Part shown: positions 34,118 through 46,695 of the stretch, in pieces
Position numbering within the stretch: position 1 is the stretch's first letter
Layout of the letters: each line of letters begins with the position of its first letter
Origin: Pelobates cultripes
Taxonomy: Eukaryota > Chordata > Amphibia > Anura > Pelobatidae
Assembly: GCA_933207985.1 (NCBI GenBank)
Contig: OW240914.1
Location: 205,025,033-205,089,032, forward strand
Direction: 5' to 3'
DNA: 64,000 nt
Position numbers and translations under genes: made by a program
Notes under the pieces: model-generated
Database searches by the model: none
Seen by the model: the letters and a program-made list of their open reading frames with translations, nothing else
What the model was told of the DNA's origin: nothing

Positions 34118-36015
34118 TATGTCAAGTTAGTCAGCATTAATTTCTAAGAGAATTGTCACAGCTTCGTGATTAGGAATGATTAATATTAGTTTGCTGGGTT
34201 GTGGAACATCAACTGAGATCAGCTGACAGGGTTAGGTCTTCTTAACCAATGGAGCTGCTATTGATGTTAGTGCTTTGGGAATGGCAAGACCCAGAAAAAT
34301 GTTAGGTACAGCCAGCACTGTATGGGCTACCTTCAAAGGGGATTATGTGGAACAACCACCTTTTCCCTTCTACTGATTTTCATCTGCAAGACATCCGTAT
34401 ATGAGGTACTGAGTATATTTAATGCTGCCTTGCACCTACCACCCATGCCAACATACCTATGAGTAAGGGTTGCACAGTAGACTTTTGAATTAAAGTATAC
34501 ATTCCAGGACTGTGTCAAGTGAAGCACGTTTTTAATGCATTATCTTTATTTCTTAAATCTTTTTACTTACACTTTGAAGCTGGTAGAGCAAATGATATTT
34601 GAAATTTCCACACCCGACACGAGGTATAGCGTTGCCCAGTCATTTTGAGAACACTTAACAATTAAGTTATTTTCTAAATGTTTATTTGCCCATTTCTCTC
34701 TTCCAATACCCCACACTCACAAGACATTCTTGAATCCATAGGTAAGCTTACTTGCTTGCCTCCCATGTGAACTGGACATACTTACTGCCTAACCCAATCC
34801 CCGACACATGCATACTACTACTTCCATCGTACAATGACTACTTCCATCCCCCAAAAATTTAATTGGTTGTTAGCATCATCTGTTGTTAATAAGTAAATAT
34901 ACTTACTCTGATTTTTTTGTTTTTACATATTTTTTCTAGATTGTGTATTCTCTAGTCATTATTGCTCTGTTTTCTCCATGATGTCCTAAAACAATTGTAT
35001 AAATTATATAACATTCAGGCAAAATTCATTGGATGAAAAATACAGAACAGATTATTGGGAAAAAACAAAAATGCATTATATATTTATATTTGTTGGATAG
35101 TGAATATACATGTTTTAACCCCACCGTGCATCTCTTTTAGTCCATGTGTAGGCACAAAATTCCACTATGGACCTCTCTGTCTAGTTTGATCACACTGAAT
35201 ACCTGCTTGTTTTGCCTTAAAAAAATAACAGCCCTGGGGCATGAAGAACTCAGCCACTGACAATTTAATTGTTCAAGTATCAAGTCAACACATGCAAGTC
35301 CCTGGATAGAATTCATGTTATAATTTCCAAATTGTTATTTGGAGTCATCTAACTCATATAAACAGGGGGTCAAGGATGAAAGTTCATCTATTGTACATGT
35401 CTCCAAATAAGAAGCTTTAATCAAAGTGTTTGTTTTCTAACAAGGCAAAAATACACTGCTTAGTATGTGCATAACATTTGACCTACTAACACATGCTTCA
35501 GATGGTGCAGATTTTTTGCATGTCAGTGAGCAAAATATTGGCCGGTGGTTCAGAGGACTGTGGGAATCTCCAAATTAGTTTAGTATGGAGATACATAAAT
35601 AGCAGCCATCATAAAAGAGAACCATAAGCTGAATGTACAAATGGGAATTGAGGAATTTTATTTTAATTTTTTTAGTATGTAAAATAAAATAAAGTGGCAA
35701 TGTCACTCCTAACTAATCTTTCTCATATTGTTTCCTTCCCTCTCTCAGAATCTGTTCTTCTTTTTCTTAATTTCTTATCCATTTCTAATCAAAATAAGGA
35801 CTACTTTGTCTTATTTATTTTTCCTATGTTTGGCTTTCTTTGACCAAATACAGAAAACCAACATAGGGTGATACATTTAGACACTATATAATAAAAGTGA
35901 GAGACTTGGGAAAACTCACAATTTTCAGAGCATTTCTGAGTTTGCTCTAAACTATGAAGGTAGGATACATCATTTAGATGTGCATATATCTGTGCTTGGT
36001 CCCCACAGGAGATGT
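34118..36015. other. no gene seen
   Basis: AT-rich, apparently single-copy within the window. No exon, repeat end or structured element recognised. Confidence 0.5.
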
Positions 36016-36120
36016 TTGTAGTTCTCTTGGGAACATCCTGGGAGAAGGGTTGTCAGAGCGGTACAGAGCGTGTACCGCTCTGACAACCTTTCTCCCAGGA
36101 TGTTCCCAAGAGAACTACAA
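36016..36120. repeat. 105-bp near-perfect hairpin
   Basis: Arms 36016-36065 and 36071-36120 are 50 bases each, with one mismatch and a 5-base loop (gagcg). The outer end reads ttgtagttctcttgggaac and the inner end ggtaca/tgtacc. It may be a small foldback MITE. A hairpin RNA precursor is possible but unsupported by other evidence. Confidence 0.9.
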
Positions 36121-36480
36121 GGTATGTGATTCAGACGGCGTGGACGTGCTATGCCGCCCGCCTGCGTTTAGAGCCGGGTCCCCAAGGACGGCCGCCATCC
36201 TTAAGAAGTTTTAGACACATTACTGTGAGTATTATTGCTGTGGAGCTCTGTTATACACTCAGACACACCAAGAATATAGAACTAATTGAAAGGGGGGATA
36301 TTGGGATAGAACAAGGGGAGAAGGATTTGGTTCCAAAACAGGGACTGTCCCTCTCAAATAGGGAAATCTTTATTGCTTTCACTGGTTACCAACATGACTT
36401 TCTTCTATGTTTCTGTTCTGCAAATTGGAGGATGGTTTACCCGAATCTTCAGCACTTATCTGAATGATCAGATGTGAATC
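36121..36480. other. no recognised gene; 113-codon open frame
   Basis: A frame at 36126-36467 is open but shows no motif I recognise, and it begins at the base of the hairpin. I regard it as chance or as part of an unclassified repeat. Confidence 0.3.
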
Positions 36481-37335
36481 CACTTTTTAGTAATATTCCA
36501 TCTGAATTACTGCACTTCAGCCTGGTAATGTTTGCCCCTTTATGACCTATCTTCTCTCAAATCTGTCTTGAACATCTTTCTTAGACCCATTTACCTTATG
36601 CATCAACCATTATCTACATCCCCTCTCTTCTAGTCTCTCCATTAGTTTCCATCCCATCAATCCCCCCCAAAAAATTGAAATCATGAACTTTGCCTATAAA
36701 GTCTAACTAATTCTGAATTTAAGGGAATCTCAAATTCTGAATTGGAAACATACTCCAACTATTTTTCTAGCTTGGCTATATTGTTCTAGAGAACATTTCC
36801 TCAGTATTATCAAATTTAACGATATATGAATTCTTAATAGCAGTTTGGGCATTCCAAATTAAACCCAACATTCCCCATTAACTTAGTTTATCTGTTCTTC
36901 TCTTATCACTTCCTTTCACTCTCCTTTCCACCATCAACCCTTTGAAATTAATTACATTCCTCTGTTGGGCACCACTTATATCCCACAGTTTTAAAAGTTC
37001 TGTAAAAACAAAAACATATTTAGAGAAGACGTCTTTGTCCCCCCTAATCTCCCATACAAATTCTTAAAGAAGGCGTTTGTGCTTAGTCATTAGAAGGCTT
37101 AGCCATTAGTTGCTGTTGTAATTTGTTACTCATATACAACCTCCTTCCTTCTGTCCATCCTACTGTTAGATTGTAAGCTCACAAGGGCATTGCCATCTTT
37201 CCTTCCATACCAGTGTAATGCAATGTGTACGCTATGCAAACTTTGTGTATCGTTTGTAAGACATAAGCTTGTCTATAATACTGTGATATTGTACAGCCCT
37301 GCAAAAACTGCTGGAACTGTAGAAAAAAAAAAAAT
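36481..37335 (+). mobile_element. old L2-like LINE 3' end
   Basis: The right end (gattgtaagctcacaaggg, then ttgtacagccctgcaaa and an A-run) is the plus-strand form of the 3' UTR seen at 30415 and 60903. Upstream, a broken frame around 36560-36700 gives pieces resembling the SPLCQSLHWLP region. It is heavily mutated. Confidence 0.5.
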
Positions 37336-40300
37336 ATATATATAATCTACATCAGAACTTGTGATGGAAATGCTATGGTGTATAAAGAGTTTGTTTTATT
37401 CCAGTAAAATATTCTGTGTTTCAGTGGCATATAATATTTTAAAAAGAAGGCATTTGGTTGACAAGAGAAAAAAAGTAAAAAAAAAAAAAGTAGCTGCAAT
37501 AAATGTTTATAAGGCTTTTGAAACCCCTGTCAAGAAATACCCTGTGGATATTATATAGCGCACACAAGCTGAAATAAATATATATGTAGAAAGCAGCAGA
37601 TATGGCCCCTTGCCGAGACTGGAGTTAGAATACCCCCTAGCTTAGTAGCTAAGCAGCTGTGTTACTGTTAGGGAAAGTCCATAAAATACTAACTAGAGCT
37701 TAGTAACCAATCAGAAAACTGAATAGAAACAACTTATCAACTCATCATGACTACCATCATAGTCCAGTGTTGCTGGATAGATAGATAGACAGACAATGGA
37801 CAGAGAGACACGTAGACAAACAGACAGGAATAGATAGATTAGATAGATAGATAGATAGATAATGAGTGGTGAAGAATTTTAAAAATGGGTATTATATATT
37901 TTCTTTCATTATCAAAACATTACTAGAGATATGGATTGAATTAATGAAAATGTGGTTTACATTTAAATTCCTTAGTTCTATATTAAAATAAATTCAATAT
38001 AGTATTTTTTAACTATATCATGCATTATGTCATAATTGCTACTGAAACACTTCTATATGTGTTGTATTATATGGCATCTCATTTCTACAATGTTTCATTT
38101 ATATGTCTTTTTTTTTTTTTTTTTAAATATTGTGTCAAAGTTGATCAGTTCTACAAACACTGCAGGTTATGAAGTGGTATTGTCTTTAGTATATCCTTGG
38201 ACTAAGTACAATGGCCACACCAGTCTGTAAATTCAAGCACAGATAGGCAGTTTCCTGGAATTGCTTTATCCCATGGCTTTACTTGGGCCTCAACAAAGAA
38301 TACTAGATTACACAGAATGTTTTTTAAGAAACATACATAATTTGCTTAAATGCAAAGTTCATGATGCTTAGTGCACCCTGAATGCACTCTCATGTCTGAT
38401 TTTACTTTTGTAAAAATCACTGCCATTAAAGATAGCCCACTGAGCTGACAATCATGAAGCTCAGAGTACTTAGTTCTGGGTTGCTTATATAGATTTTTAT
38501 CCCTGTTTGTGTGTGTGGCACTTGCATGTTGCACACATAATAATGAAGTCTCTCTCTCCCTTCTCAGGAAAGAACAGAGAAACAGTTTGCCTATGCCTAA
38601 GCCAAGGCTAAAATACAGCACAGTTCACTAAGCCGCGGTATGGCTACTATTACTTTAAAGGGAATTTCAGATCAATGTATCTGATGATTTGAACTGCTTT
38701 TTGGGGATCAACTTATCCCATAATCCGCTGCTGAACAAAAATGATTGTGTTAGATATGTCCATATAGACCAGAATAAGACTCTCCTAAACAGTGATTCTA
38801 GTGGAAACTTGCACTGGCACTGAAACTCCTTCTACCAGAGCTAGTTCTAGCCTTATACCTTGTTGGTGCCCCTCCAAGAAACAACTATTGGAGAGCGCAA
38901 TAGATTTGTGGGGGTCATCTCACAGTGGAATACCAAAGTAGTTTCCCCAATGTCTGGTTTGGTGAATCCAGTTATGGTAATTCTGTTTCCACCATTAAAG
39001 TCATAGACATTTTTCCTCAGGCCCAGGAGCTACTTGACTATGAGTTTAATGAGACAGACAAATTAGAAGTGTACAGAAAGCAGTCTTTTATTTTCTCCAG
39101 CAGCTAATGCCTCATTCTGCATTCATCCACCATTTCCAAGTCCATCTGTATGTCCTGCAGAATTGACTAATCCAACTTCAACGGTTGAGACATCAGCTGC
39201 ACCTGCCACCACAGGCACAGGTAATTCACCCACTGTCAATGTCATCAATGTCATCACCACCACATTACTATTGCTATTATCACTATCAATACCACCATCA
39301 ACATCCCCTGTACCCAGGGCCGACCCAAGACATTGTGCTGCCTGGATCCACGTATGAAATGCTTTTCAATTAAGGAAAATTAAAGAAAAAGTGAATGGAC
39401 AATTGATGATCCACTTACTCATTCCATCCTTTCATATTTTGAAAAATTCCCTTATTTCAATTAAATGACTTCTGCAGTCACTAGTGCACATTTTTTAATT
39501 TTTGTTTTTTTAAAACTGAAGAACATCATCGACACAACAAGCTACATGGTGGTAGAGCTTAGTACTTTTCAGAGTGAGAGGGGTGGTCTATTGACTGCTG
39601 ACTTTTCTTTTAATTTTTGGATAAAAAAACATAAAGGGAAATGGATTACAATCCATCTAAAACCTCTGTCACTTAATAATTTATTCAATAATGTAATATT
39701 GTCAACTCAGAATTGGTATTGCAAAATGTTCTGATATTACATAGCCTTTAGGTCAAGCAATATTGTAGCCATTCTGGTTGTGCAATTGGCCATTGTGAAT
39801 ATTTTTTGTTATCGAAATTTGGTCAAAATGAACAGCGAACTAAATTCTGTCTTCCTGAACTTTTATTTTTGTTGAAGTGTTTCAGGAGAACTCAAGTCTA
39901 TATTTTAATGTTCTCTACTTTAGAACATATTATTAGATCTAAAAATGTGATAACTTAAAATGTTTTAACAAGCATTTCCGCACAACACTTGGCAGTCTTC
40001 ATATAATGCCATCTAGTTATTATTTGCGTCAAAATAAGAAGTCTATAACAGGCAGGAATGCCACTTTAACAATTGAATTTGAAAGATCATATATCTTGTA
40101 TGACATTTTAATAGAAGACGTTCCCAGAAATTATTTTGAAGTTCTGGACACTATATATGGCAGAGGAATACAATAACATAAAGAAGACATTTCGAGGAAC
40201 CCTTGACTAATCTACCCTAAGTGACTGGTGACAAAAGGTATTGTAACTTGATATTGATCACTAACTATTTGGTTACAGCTCTGAAAAATTGGAATGCACT

Positions 40301-40922
40301 CAAAACATCCTGTTAGTGTAAATGACTTGCTTTTGCCACTTTACATACCAGCTTGTAAGTTAATAGTTTGAACTTTGATATACCTTGTTAATTGCCCTGT
40401 ATAATCACAAGACATCCAATGTTAATTTTTAAGGCAAAGCAGTTGCAGAGATTCTACCTTGGTATGTATTCCCATTTGCCATCAGTACGTTTATTTGGTA
40501 TATCTATCCATTTGTCATCAACAGGTTTATTTTATGATTACATCTTTACTATGATAATAACTCTGTCAATCATCAGGAAACCAGCAAACCTTGGCACTAG
40601 AGCAATATTATGCATAGGCGCTTTGCTATAACTCTGTCACCGAATAAATACATAGTCCTATTCAACATAGTAACACTATAGTAATTAAAACAAATTGGGA
40701 CACTACTAGGTGGCATGATATAAGGTGCAGTCAGGGATGCCTACTAAGTAATTATGTTTGAATTCTGAATTAGCAAAATTACTCAACTATTTTTACTACT
40801 TATAAAACGCTAGTGAACAGTGTAGAGCCTGTTTAAATTGCATTACTACAGAGTGAAATAAACTTAATTTTGGATAAAGCACTGGTTTTAGTCCTTCTGA
40901 TGTCGTTTACTTGGTTCCTTTG
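37336..40922. other. no gene seen; small repeats
   Basis: GATA tract at about 37839-37862, T-run at 38108-38123, and a hAT-like terminus at about 39319 (cagggccgacccaagac) without a partner. TTAAAGGGAA near 38654 is a T2-like tip. No exon found. Confidence 0.45.
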
Positions 40923-41458
40923 TTAACCCCTTAAGGACTGGACTGTTTTTGCGATGTTGTACATTTGCGACCAGGCATATTTTTACACTTTTGTGGTGTT
41001 TGTGTTTAGCTGTAATTTTCCGCTCTCTCATTTACTGTTCCTATACAAATTATATATTGTTTTTTTCAGGACAAAAAAGGCTTTCTTTACATACCATTAT
41101 TTATATAATCTCATGTAATTTAATTAAAAATACAAAAAATCTGATGAAAAATTGAAAAAAATACATGTTTTTTGACTTTTACTTGAAAAATCTTTTACTC
41201 ATCTACAAAAGCGAATGAAAAAACTGCTAAATAGATTCAAAATTTTGTCCTGAGTTTAAAAATACCTAGTGTTTACGTGCTTTTTTGCTTTTTTTTGCAT
41301 GTTATAGGGCTATAGGTACAAGTAGGATAATGCGGTTTCAAAACATACATTTTTAAAATTTATCAATAGTGACATTGTAACACTATTATCTGTCATAAAT
41401 CTCTGAATAACACCCCACATGTTATTATTTTTAAAGTACAACCCAGGGTATTAATATG

Positions 41459-41613
41459 GTATGTCCAGTCTTAGTAGCCACTTAGTCGAAAACACTGGCC
41501 AAAGTTAGCATTCATATTTGTTTGTGTGTTAAAAAAGTAAAAATCTAAATTGAACGCTAATTTGGCCAGTGTTTGTGACTAAGTGGTTACTAAAAAAGAC
41601 TGGACATACCCCA
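41459..41613. repeat. inverted repeat within foldback element
   Basis: The left arm (ggtatgtccagtc, then agtagccacttagtc and actggccaaa) pairs with the right arm (tttggccagt, gactaagtggttact, gactggacatacc). The loop is short, and mismatches are few. Confidence 0.85.
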
Positions 41614-41782
41614 TTTGCAATACCTTGGGCTGTCTTCTTTTGCAAATGGTATGCCATCATGGGGGTAATTCTCATTCCTGGGCTACCATACGCCCTCAAA
41701 GGCAACGTAACCAACCTGGCCATTTTCAATGTAAAAATATTTGACCCATATATTTGACCTTGTAACTTTAAAAAATGCTATA

Positions 41783-41882
41783 NNNNNNNNNNNNNNNNNN
41801 NNNNNNNNNNNNNNNNNNNNNNNNNNNNNNNNNNNNNNNNNNNNNNNNNNNNNNNNNNNNNNNNNNNNNNNNNNNNNNNNNN
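41783..41882. other. assembly gap (exactly 100 N)
   Basis: A 100-base run of N, the usual placeholder for a gap of unknown size. It lies inside the foldback element, where part of the second inverted repeat should be. Confidence 1.
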
Positions 41883-42129
41883 ACAACAATTATATCATCA
41901 GTAAAAGTGCTGTTTGTGTGTGAAAAATGCAAAAAAAGATCATCACTGTGATATTTTTTACTGTTTTGAATCACTAATATCTGTGTTCAGTGAAGTCTCC
42001 CGAGTAAAACAGTACCCCCCATGTACAGGTTTTAGGGTGTCGTAGAACGTTACATGGTAAAATACAGTGCTAGCAAATTAAATTCTCTGGACTTTTGGCC
42101 TGGGTTGGCAGGCAGGTCCCTCAAATTGC

Positions 42130-42660
42130 AATCAATAAAATTACTTAATTATGTAAAAATATTACATAAATACACACATAGAATTTAAATATATATGCAT
42201 ATTTATATATTTGAAGTCTACGTGTATATTTATATAATTATTTATGTAATTTTGTATATGAACGTATGTATATTTCTTATTATTTTTATTTATTTTTATA
42301 TACATAGATATATATACAAATTCATTCTAAGTGTATTTTGATATAAATATATATATATTAATTTTAAAATACAGTTAGAATAAAATTTCATATAGCTATA
42401 TAATTTTTTAAATTTTTTTTATTATTATTTAAAAAAATTTTTATTTAATTTAAATTACTTATTATTTATATTTTATAATAATATATATACAATATATAGT
42501 TATTATATATATTATATATATACGTGTGTAATTTAATTATAAGTGTATTTTATATTAATATAAGTACATATTAATATAAAAATACACTTAGTATGGCATT
42601 ATATATATGATATATAGACATAGATATAATATATGTCTATATATCATATATACACATATA
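42130..42660. repeat. TA-rich tract
   Basis: Low-complexity AT sequence with several TA runs and a palindromic tatatgatatatagacatag patch. Corresponds to the AT core of the other foldback element. Confidence 0.8.
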
Positions 42661-43021
42661 TAATTATTTTATTTTTTTTAATTAACACTAACTTTATTTT
42701 TTTTTCTGATTTTACACTAGCAGGGAGACTGCCTGTCAGCACAGACAGTCCCCCTGCAGGCAGCACTATGGACACCTATTGTGACCATGTGTTCGCTGTG
42801 TTAAGCGATCACATGGCCACAGGGGTCCTAAATCAGTGTGGGGAGACTGTCTGGGCTGCAGGCAGTCTCCCCACAACCGGAGCCACGCTGATCGCCGCCG
42901 GGGGAACGACGGCGATCAGGTAAGTAGCTCTGACCGTTAGGACGGTTCAGGACCGTCATCGGTCGGCAATGCAAAAATGCCGATGACGGTCCTGAACCGT
43001 CCTCGGTCCTTAAGGTGTTAA

Positions 43022-44435
43022 TCTAGTCATCATGCATTTATAAGATAGTGTTTGTTGTATATAGATTTATTCATAAAACAAACTGGAAAAAACTACTCCC
43101 ATATTGATCAAACATTATTTTATCTCGAATTGGTTACAAATAATTATTTAAAGTGTGACTGTTTAAAAAAAAATATATTCTTTATTTATAAAATATATTT
43201 TATATGGTTGTAAAAGTGATATTCTTTTAAATTCTTACAAAAGTGAAACAATTTTAATTTGCAGAATTTAAATCTCACAGCCCGCTATGTCTTACACTTG
43301 ATGTATCAGCTGTGAATCCTCAAATCCAATAAAATTCTCTTATTTATTTAACATTTAGAACAATTTAATTCCCTCTTAATATTAAGAACTAAGACTGTAT
43401 CAACAAGGCTGTCTTTGCTTTTCTTGCACATTAGGTGCACACCCATTTCTTTTCCTGGAAGTAATAGTATACATGAACACATATGCGTGTGTGTACTTTT
43501 GCAAATACATTTTTTGGTATTAAAAACTAACAGAGGTTTTATAGCTTACATAAATGTTAGTGTGTGTTTAAAATCAGTGAGAGTGTGTGTCTGTCTTTGA
43601 GAGTGTGTCTGTCAGTGAATGTGTGTCTGTAAATGAGTGTGTTTCAAGTCAGTGAGATTGTGTGTCTGTGACTGATAGTGTGTGTCAGCGTCTCTGTCAG
43701 TCAGTGTGTCTGTCAATGAGTGTGTTTCAAAAAGTGAGATTGTGTGTCTGTCATTGAGAGTGTGTGTCAGTGTAGCACCCAGGCATCTGTGACCCTAAGA
43801 CCCTCAATAGGTCTATAATTATTTGGGAAGCACAGTTTGCATTATACATTTCCACTCTTTGACATCCAATTTATCATAGAAGATACTGTATGAAAAATCT
43901 TGAAAATTAGCTGTAAGCCATTCCTGTTGTAAACTGCTCACCTGTTCACAGGTTTATTCAGAATATAATACCACAACCAAATTTACATATTTACAGAGAT
44001 GGGGCCATCAATTAGAAAGATGTGTTCCGGACATTTGCACAAGCACTCAATAAGAAAGTACAACACATATTATGTGCACATAAAGAATGAAAAAAGTAAT
44101 AACAGGAAACCCCTGCAGCAAATGCATATTTTATGATGCACACATCTGTTGTTCTGAGGGCAATGTTCTACATATTCACCAAGTCACACCACATAGTTTC
44201 CTTGATGACACTATCCATTGATGTGATTATTATGTTGTTTTGTGATAACTTTATGTAAGTGAGTTGAAAACGTATATTATCTGGACTATTTTGGACATAT
44301 AAAACATTTCAGAACAACTACCAGGCACTCCCAGAATGTGCCAAAGGATGGTAAGCCTGGTGTACTACCAAATTATATCTGTGATGTAACAAATATGACC
44401 AGACTACCTTCTGTTGGATCAGTATAAGAAATTCT
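43022..44435. other. no gene seen; GT-rich tract
   Basis: Positions 43555-43775 are a GT-rich tract with gtcagtgagtgtgtgtctgtc-like steps, like the interior of the hAT-like element at 45781-46659, but without visible termini. The rest is AT-rich. Confidence 0.5.
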
Positions 44436-44690
44436 TTAAAGGGATTCAGTAGTGTTGGGAATACAAATCTGTATTCCTAACACTAGAGTGGCCTCTGGTT
44501 CTCCACTCCCTTGTCCCCTCCCCGCTGGCTTATAAATGGCTATAAAACCCATTAGTTGATTTTTGTGCCAATATTCCTATGTGCTGGGTAAACGCTCCGC
44601 CTCTTCTGTTACCATCCAACGGGGACTAATGCGCATGCGCCGCAAGCCCATTAAGCCATCTAAATAGGAATACATTGATGTAGCAGACCT
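44436..44690. mobile_element. T2-like MITE end
   Basis: TTAAAGGGATTCAGTAGTG fits the TTAAAGGRR terminus. A short inverted pair, tagtgttgggaatac and gtattcctaacacta, follows at once. The partner end was not located; a degenerate LTR follows. Confidence 0.5.
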
Positions 44691-44699
44691 CTAGTCCTG

Positions 44700-45540
44700 A
44701 CAAGGACTTTTCTCTACTGGATCTGTGAAACAGGAACTCTGGAACAAGACACTGTGAAGTGAATAGCTCTATCCCTTCCCAGTAACTGGGAGTACAACTT
44801 AAATTTTTTCAGCAAAACTCAGCTTTTTATGCACAGACCTCCAGCATGGGGTCTCCATTCAACCCAACCCAATCCCCTTCCAAGCATCCCTGTGTCTGTG
44901 AGATAATTAAGTCAAAACCCAATAACTCAATTATCTCTCAGTTACAGGAAAATCACATAAACAAATACATAAAACACCCCAAAACCATAGTCATAATACA
45001 CCTCACAAATCTTATATCCACGAATAGCCCGGATCTTCTCCATTTGGGTAAAGTTCTGACTGAGATGATAGCCCAAATTACTTCCAGAGGAAAAGGGGCA
45101 ATGGCCAGTCCACTTTCGGGAGTTCCTGTGCGAACACCGACAAATGCTCCTCCTGGCTTTCAGGGAGTGAATTCTCCCCCAGTTGGTAGGTCGTATATTC
45201 TGAACGTCGTTCTCCTAGCTGGTCAGGAAAGTGGACAGGCATCCGTACAGTTTTCCCCTGTGTTTGTAGGATCGTGTAGCCGAAAGGAGTTCCACGAGTT
45301 CAACAACCATGTACCACTGCCTGTGTTTGGGAGACAAAATGGCACGTGCGTCCGGTTATACGAATGGTGGCCACCCAGGGAAAGCACTGGAGTTAATTGC
45401 ATGTTCACGGTTAACATGGAGGTCGGTGTTGGGGGAGATATAAAATCATCATCCATTCGGGAAACGAACAAGGGGGGTATGGACAACCGAACTGAGAGGG
45501 AGTTTGCTACAATTGCTTCAATGTTTTTCTATGGGGATTT
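44700..45540 (-). mobile_element. degenerate LTR
   Basis: Order and phrases match the LTR family: a spent terminal region, ctgtgagataattaagtcaa, acataaaacaccccaaaac and a gcccggatcttctcc block. The 240-codon plus-strand frame across it is not a protein I recognise. The precise ends and target duplication are not visible. Confidence 0.55.
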
Positions 45541-45780
45541 TACTGATGCTGGATGTCCTCATGCATAGTGTGAGGATGTCTAGCATCAGTTAGGCGACCA
45601 CAAGTCAGTTAGTAATCAGGAAGTGCCTCTAGTGGCTGTCTGACAAGCACTAGAGGCAACCTTAATCCTGCAATGTAATTATTGCATATTCTAAAAAAAC
45701 TGCAATGATTTACATTGCAGGACTAAGTGGGACTGGGACACTGCACCCAGACCACTTCAATGGGATGAAGTGGTCTGGGT

Positions 45781-46659
45781 CAGGGACGTGTCTTACACGA
45801 GGCAAACAAGGCATTTGCCTTGGGCGACAATTTCCATGGGGCGGCAAAAAACGCAGTCCCCAAATGCCTAGTCAAATACCTTGTTTGCCTCGTTTTATAG
45901 GAGCCCAAGAGCTGGCAGGCTGGCCACTTTTGGGCTCCCCGGGGCAGCAGGCATTTGTTTCGCAGGCAAGCGGGCAGGCAGCCACACTAAGCTGTCAGCA
46001 AAGGGGGTGAGCAGAGAGCTCAGGGGAAAGTGCTCCCTCGCTGAAAACTGCACGTCCGTCTGCCTGCCTTCCTGCCCAGCAGCCCCACTGGACCCCAGGT
46101 GAAAAATACACCCAGCTATCCCAAATGTAGGGAGGTTGGGTGGATTTACATTTTTAAAAAAAAGTATCAATAATAATTGTGAGTGTGGTGAAATGTGTGT
46201 GTCAGTGAATGTGAGTGAGTGTGTTTCAGTGAATGTGAGTGAGTGTGTGTCAGTAAATGTGAGTGAATGTGTGTGTCTGTCAGTAAGTGTGTGTCTGTCA
46301 GTGAATGTGTATGGGTCGGTCAGTGAGTGCGTGCGTCTGTCAGTGAGTGCGTGCCTCTGTCAGTGAGTATGTGCGCCTGTCAGTGAGAGTGTCAGTCAGT
46401 GTGTGTCCGAGTAAGTGTATGTCTGTCTATCAGTGTGTCAAATCAGTGAGTGTGTGTATGTCATTGTTTGTCAGTGTTTATGAGAGTGTGTGTCTGTCAA
46501 TGAGTGTATGCATCTATCAGTGAGTGTGCTTCTGTCAGTGAGTGAGCATCTGTCAGTCAAAGTGCGGCCTTGACAGGAAGGGGTGAAGAAAATTTAACTT
46601 AGGGGGGGTGCCCGAGCACCGTCCTGCCTAGGGAGGCACAAATCCTAAATACACCACTG
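45781..46659. mobile_element. non-autonomous hAT-like element with 8-bp target duplication
   Basis: The left end is cagggacgtgtcttac; the right end in reverse complement is cagtggtgtatttagg. The octamer gtctgggt flanks both sides (45773-45780 and 46660-46667). The interior has a GC-rich left part and a GT-rich minisatellite (about 46190-46560) with gtgagtgtgtgtcagt-type units. No transposase. Confidence 0.88.
46190..46560. repeat. GT-rich minisatellite (gtcagtgagtgtgt-type)
   Basis: Imperfect repeats of gtctgtcagtgagtgtgt and variants inside the hAT-like element. Confidence 0.85.
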
Positions 46660-46695
46660 GTCTGGGTGACTATAGTGTAAATTTTAATTTAGTCC

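Larger units (their letters stand above)
40923..43021. mobile_element. complete TTAA foldback element, about 2.1 kb
   Basis: TTAA at 40923-40926 and 43018-43021 encloses CCCCTTAAGGACTGG at the left and, read from the other strand, CACCTTAAGGACCGAGG at the right. It is built of several inverted repeats: 41459-41613, and one near 42940-43006 whose arms contain gacggttcaggaccgtc, plus long TA-rich tracts. It shares much of its sequence with 18786-21320. No transposase. A 100-base gap interrupts it. Confidence 0.8.
45545..46695. mobile_element. T2-like MITE split by a hAT element
   Basis: The left part has an inverted pair gatgctggatgtcctca/tgaggatgtctagcatc at about 45546-45588, a tgcaatg...cattgca stem near 45670-45720, and a perfect 15-base hairpin at 45745-45780. 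The right part (46660-46695) ends gactatagtgtaaatttt. The sequences either side of the inserted hAT element join to the phrase gtggtctgggtgactatagtg. Confidence 0.6.

Noticed and set aside
36016..36120. MicroRNA gene
   Set aside because: The stem is much longer and more perfect than typical animal precursors, and no conservation or expression is available.
36126..36467. 113-codon open frame as a host exon
   Set aside because: No recognisable motif, no splice context I can support, and it starts at the hairpin base.
44846..45568. 240-codon plus-strand open frame
   Set aside because: It lies antisense in a degenerate LTR and shows no protein motif.
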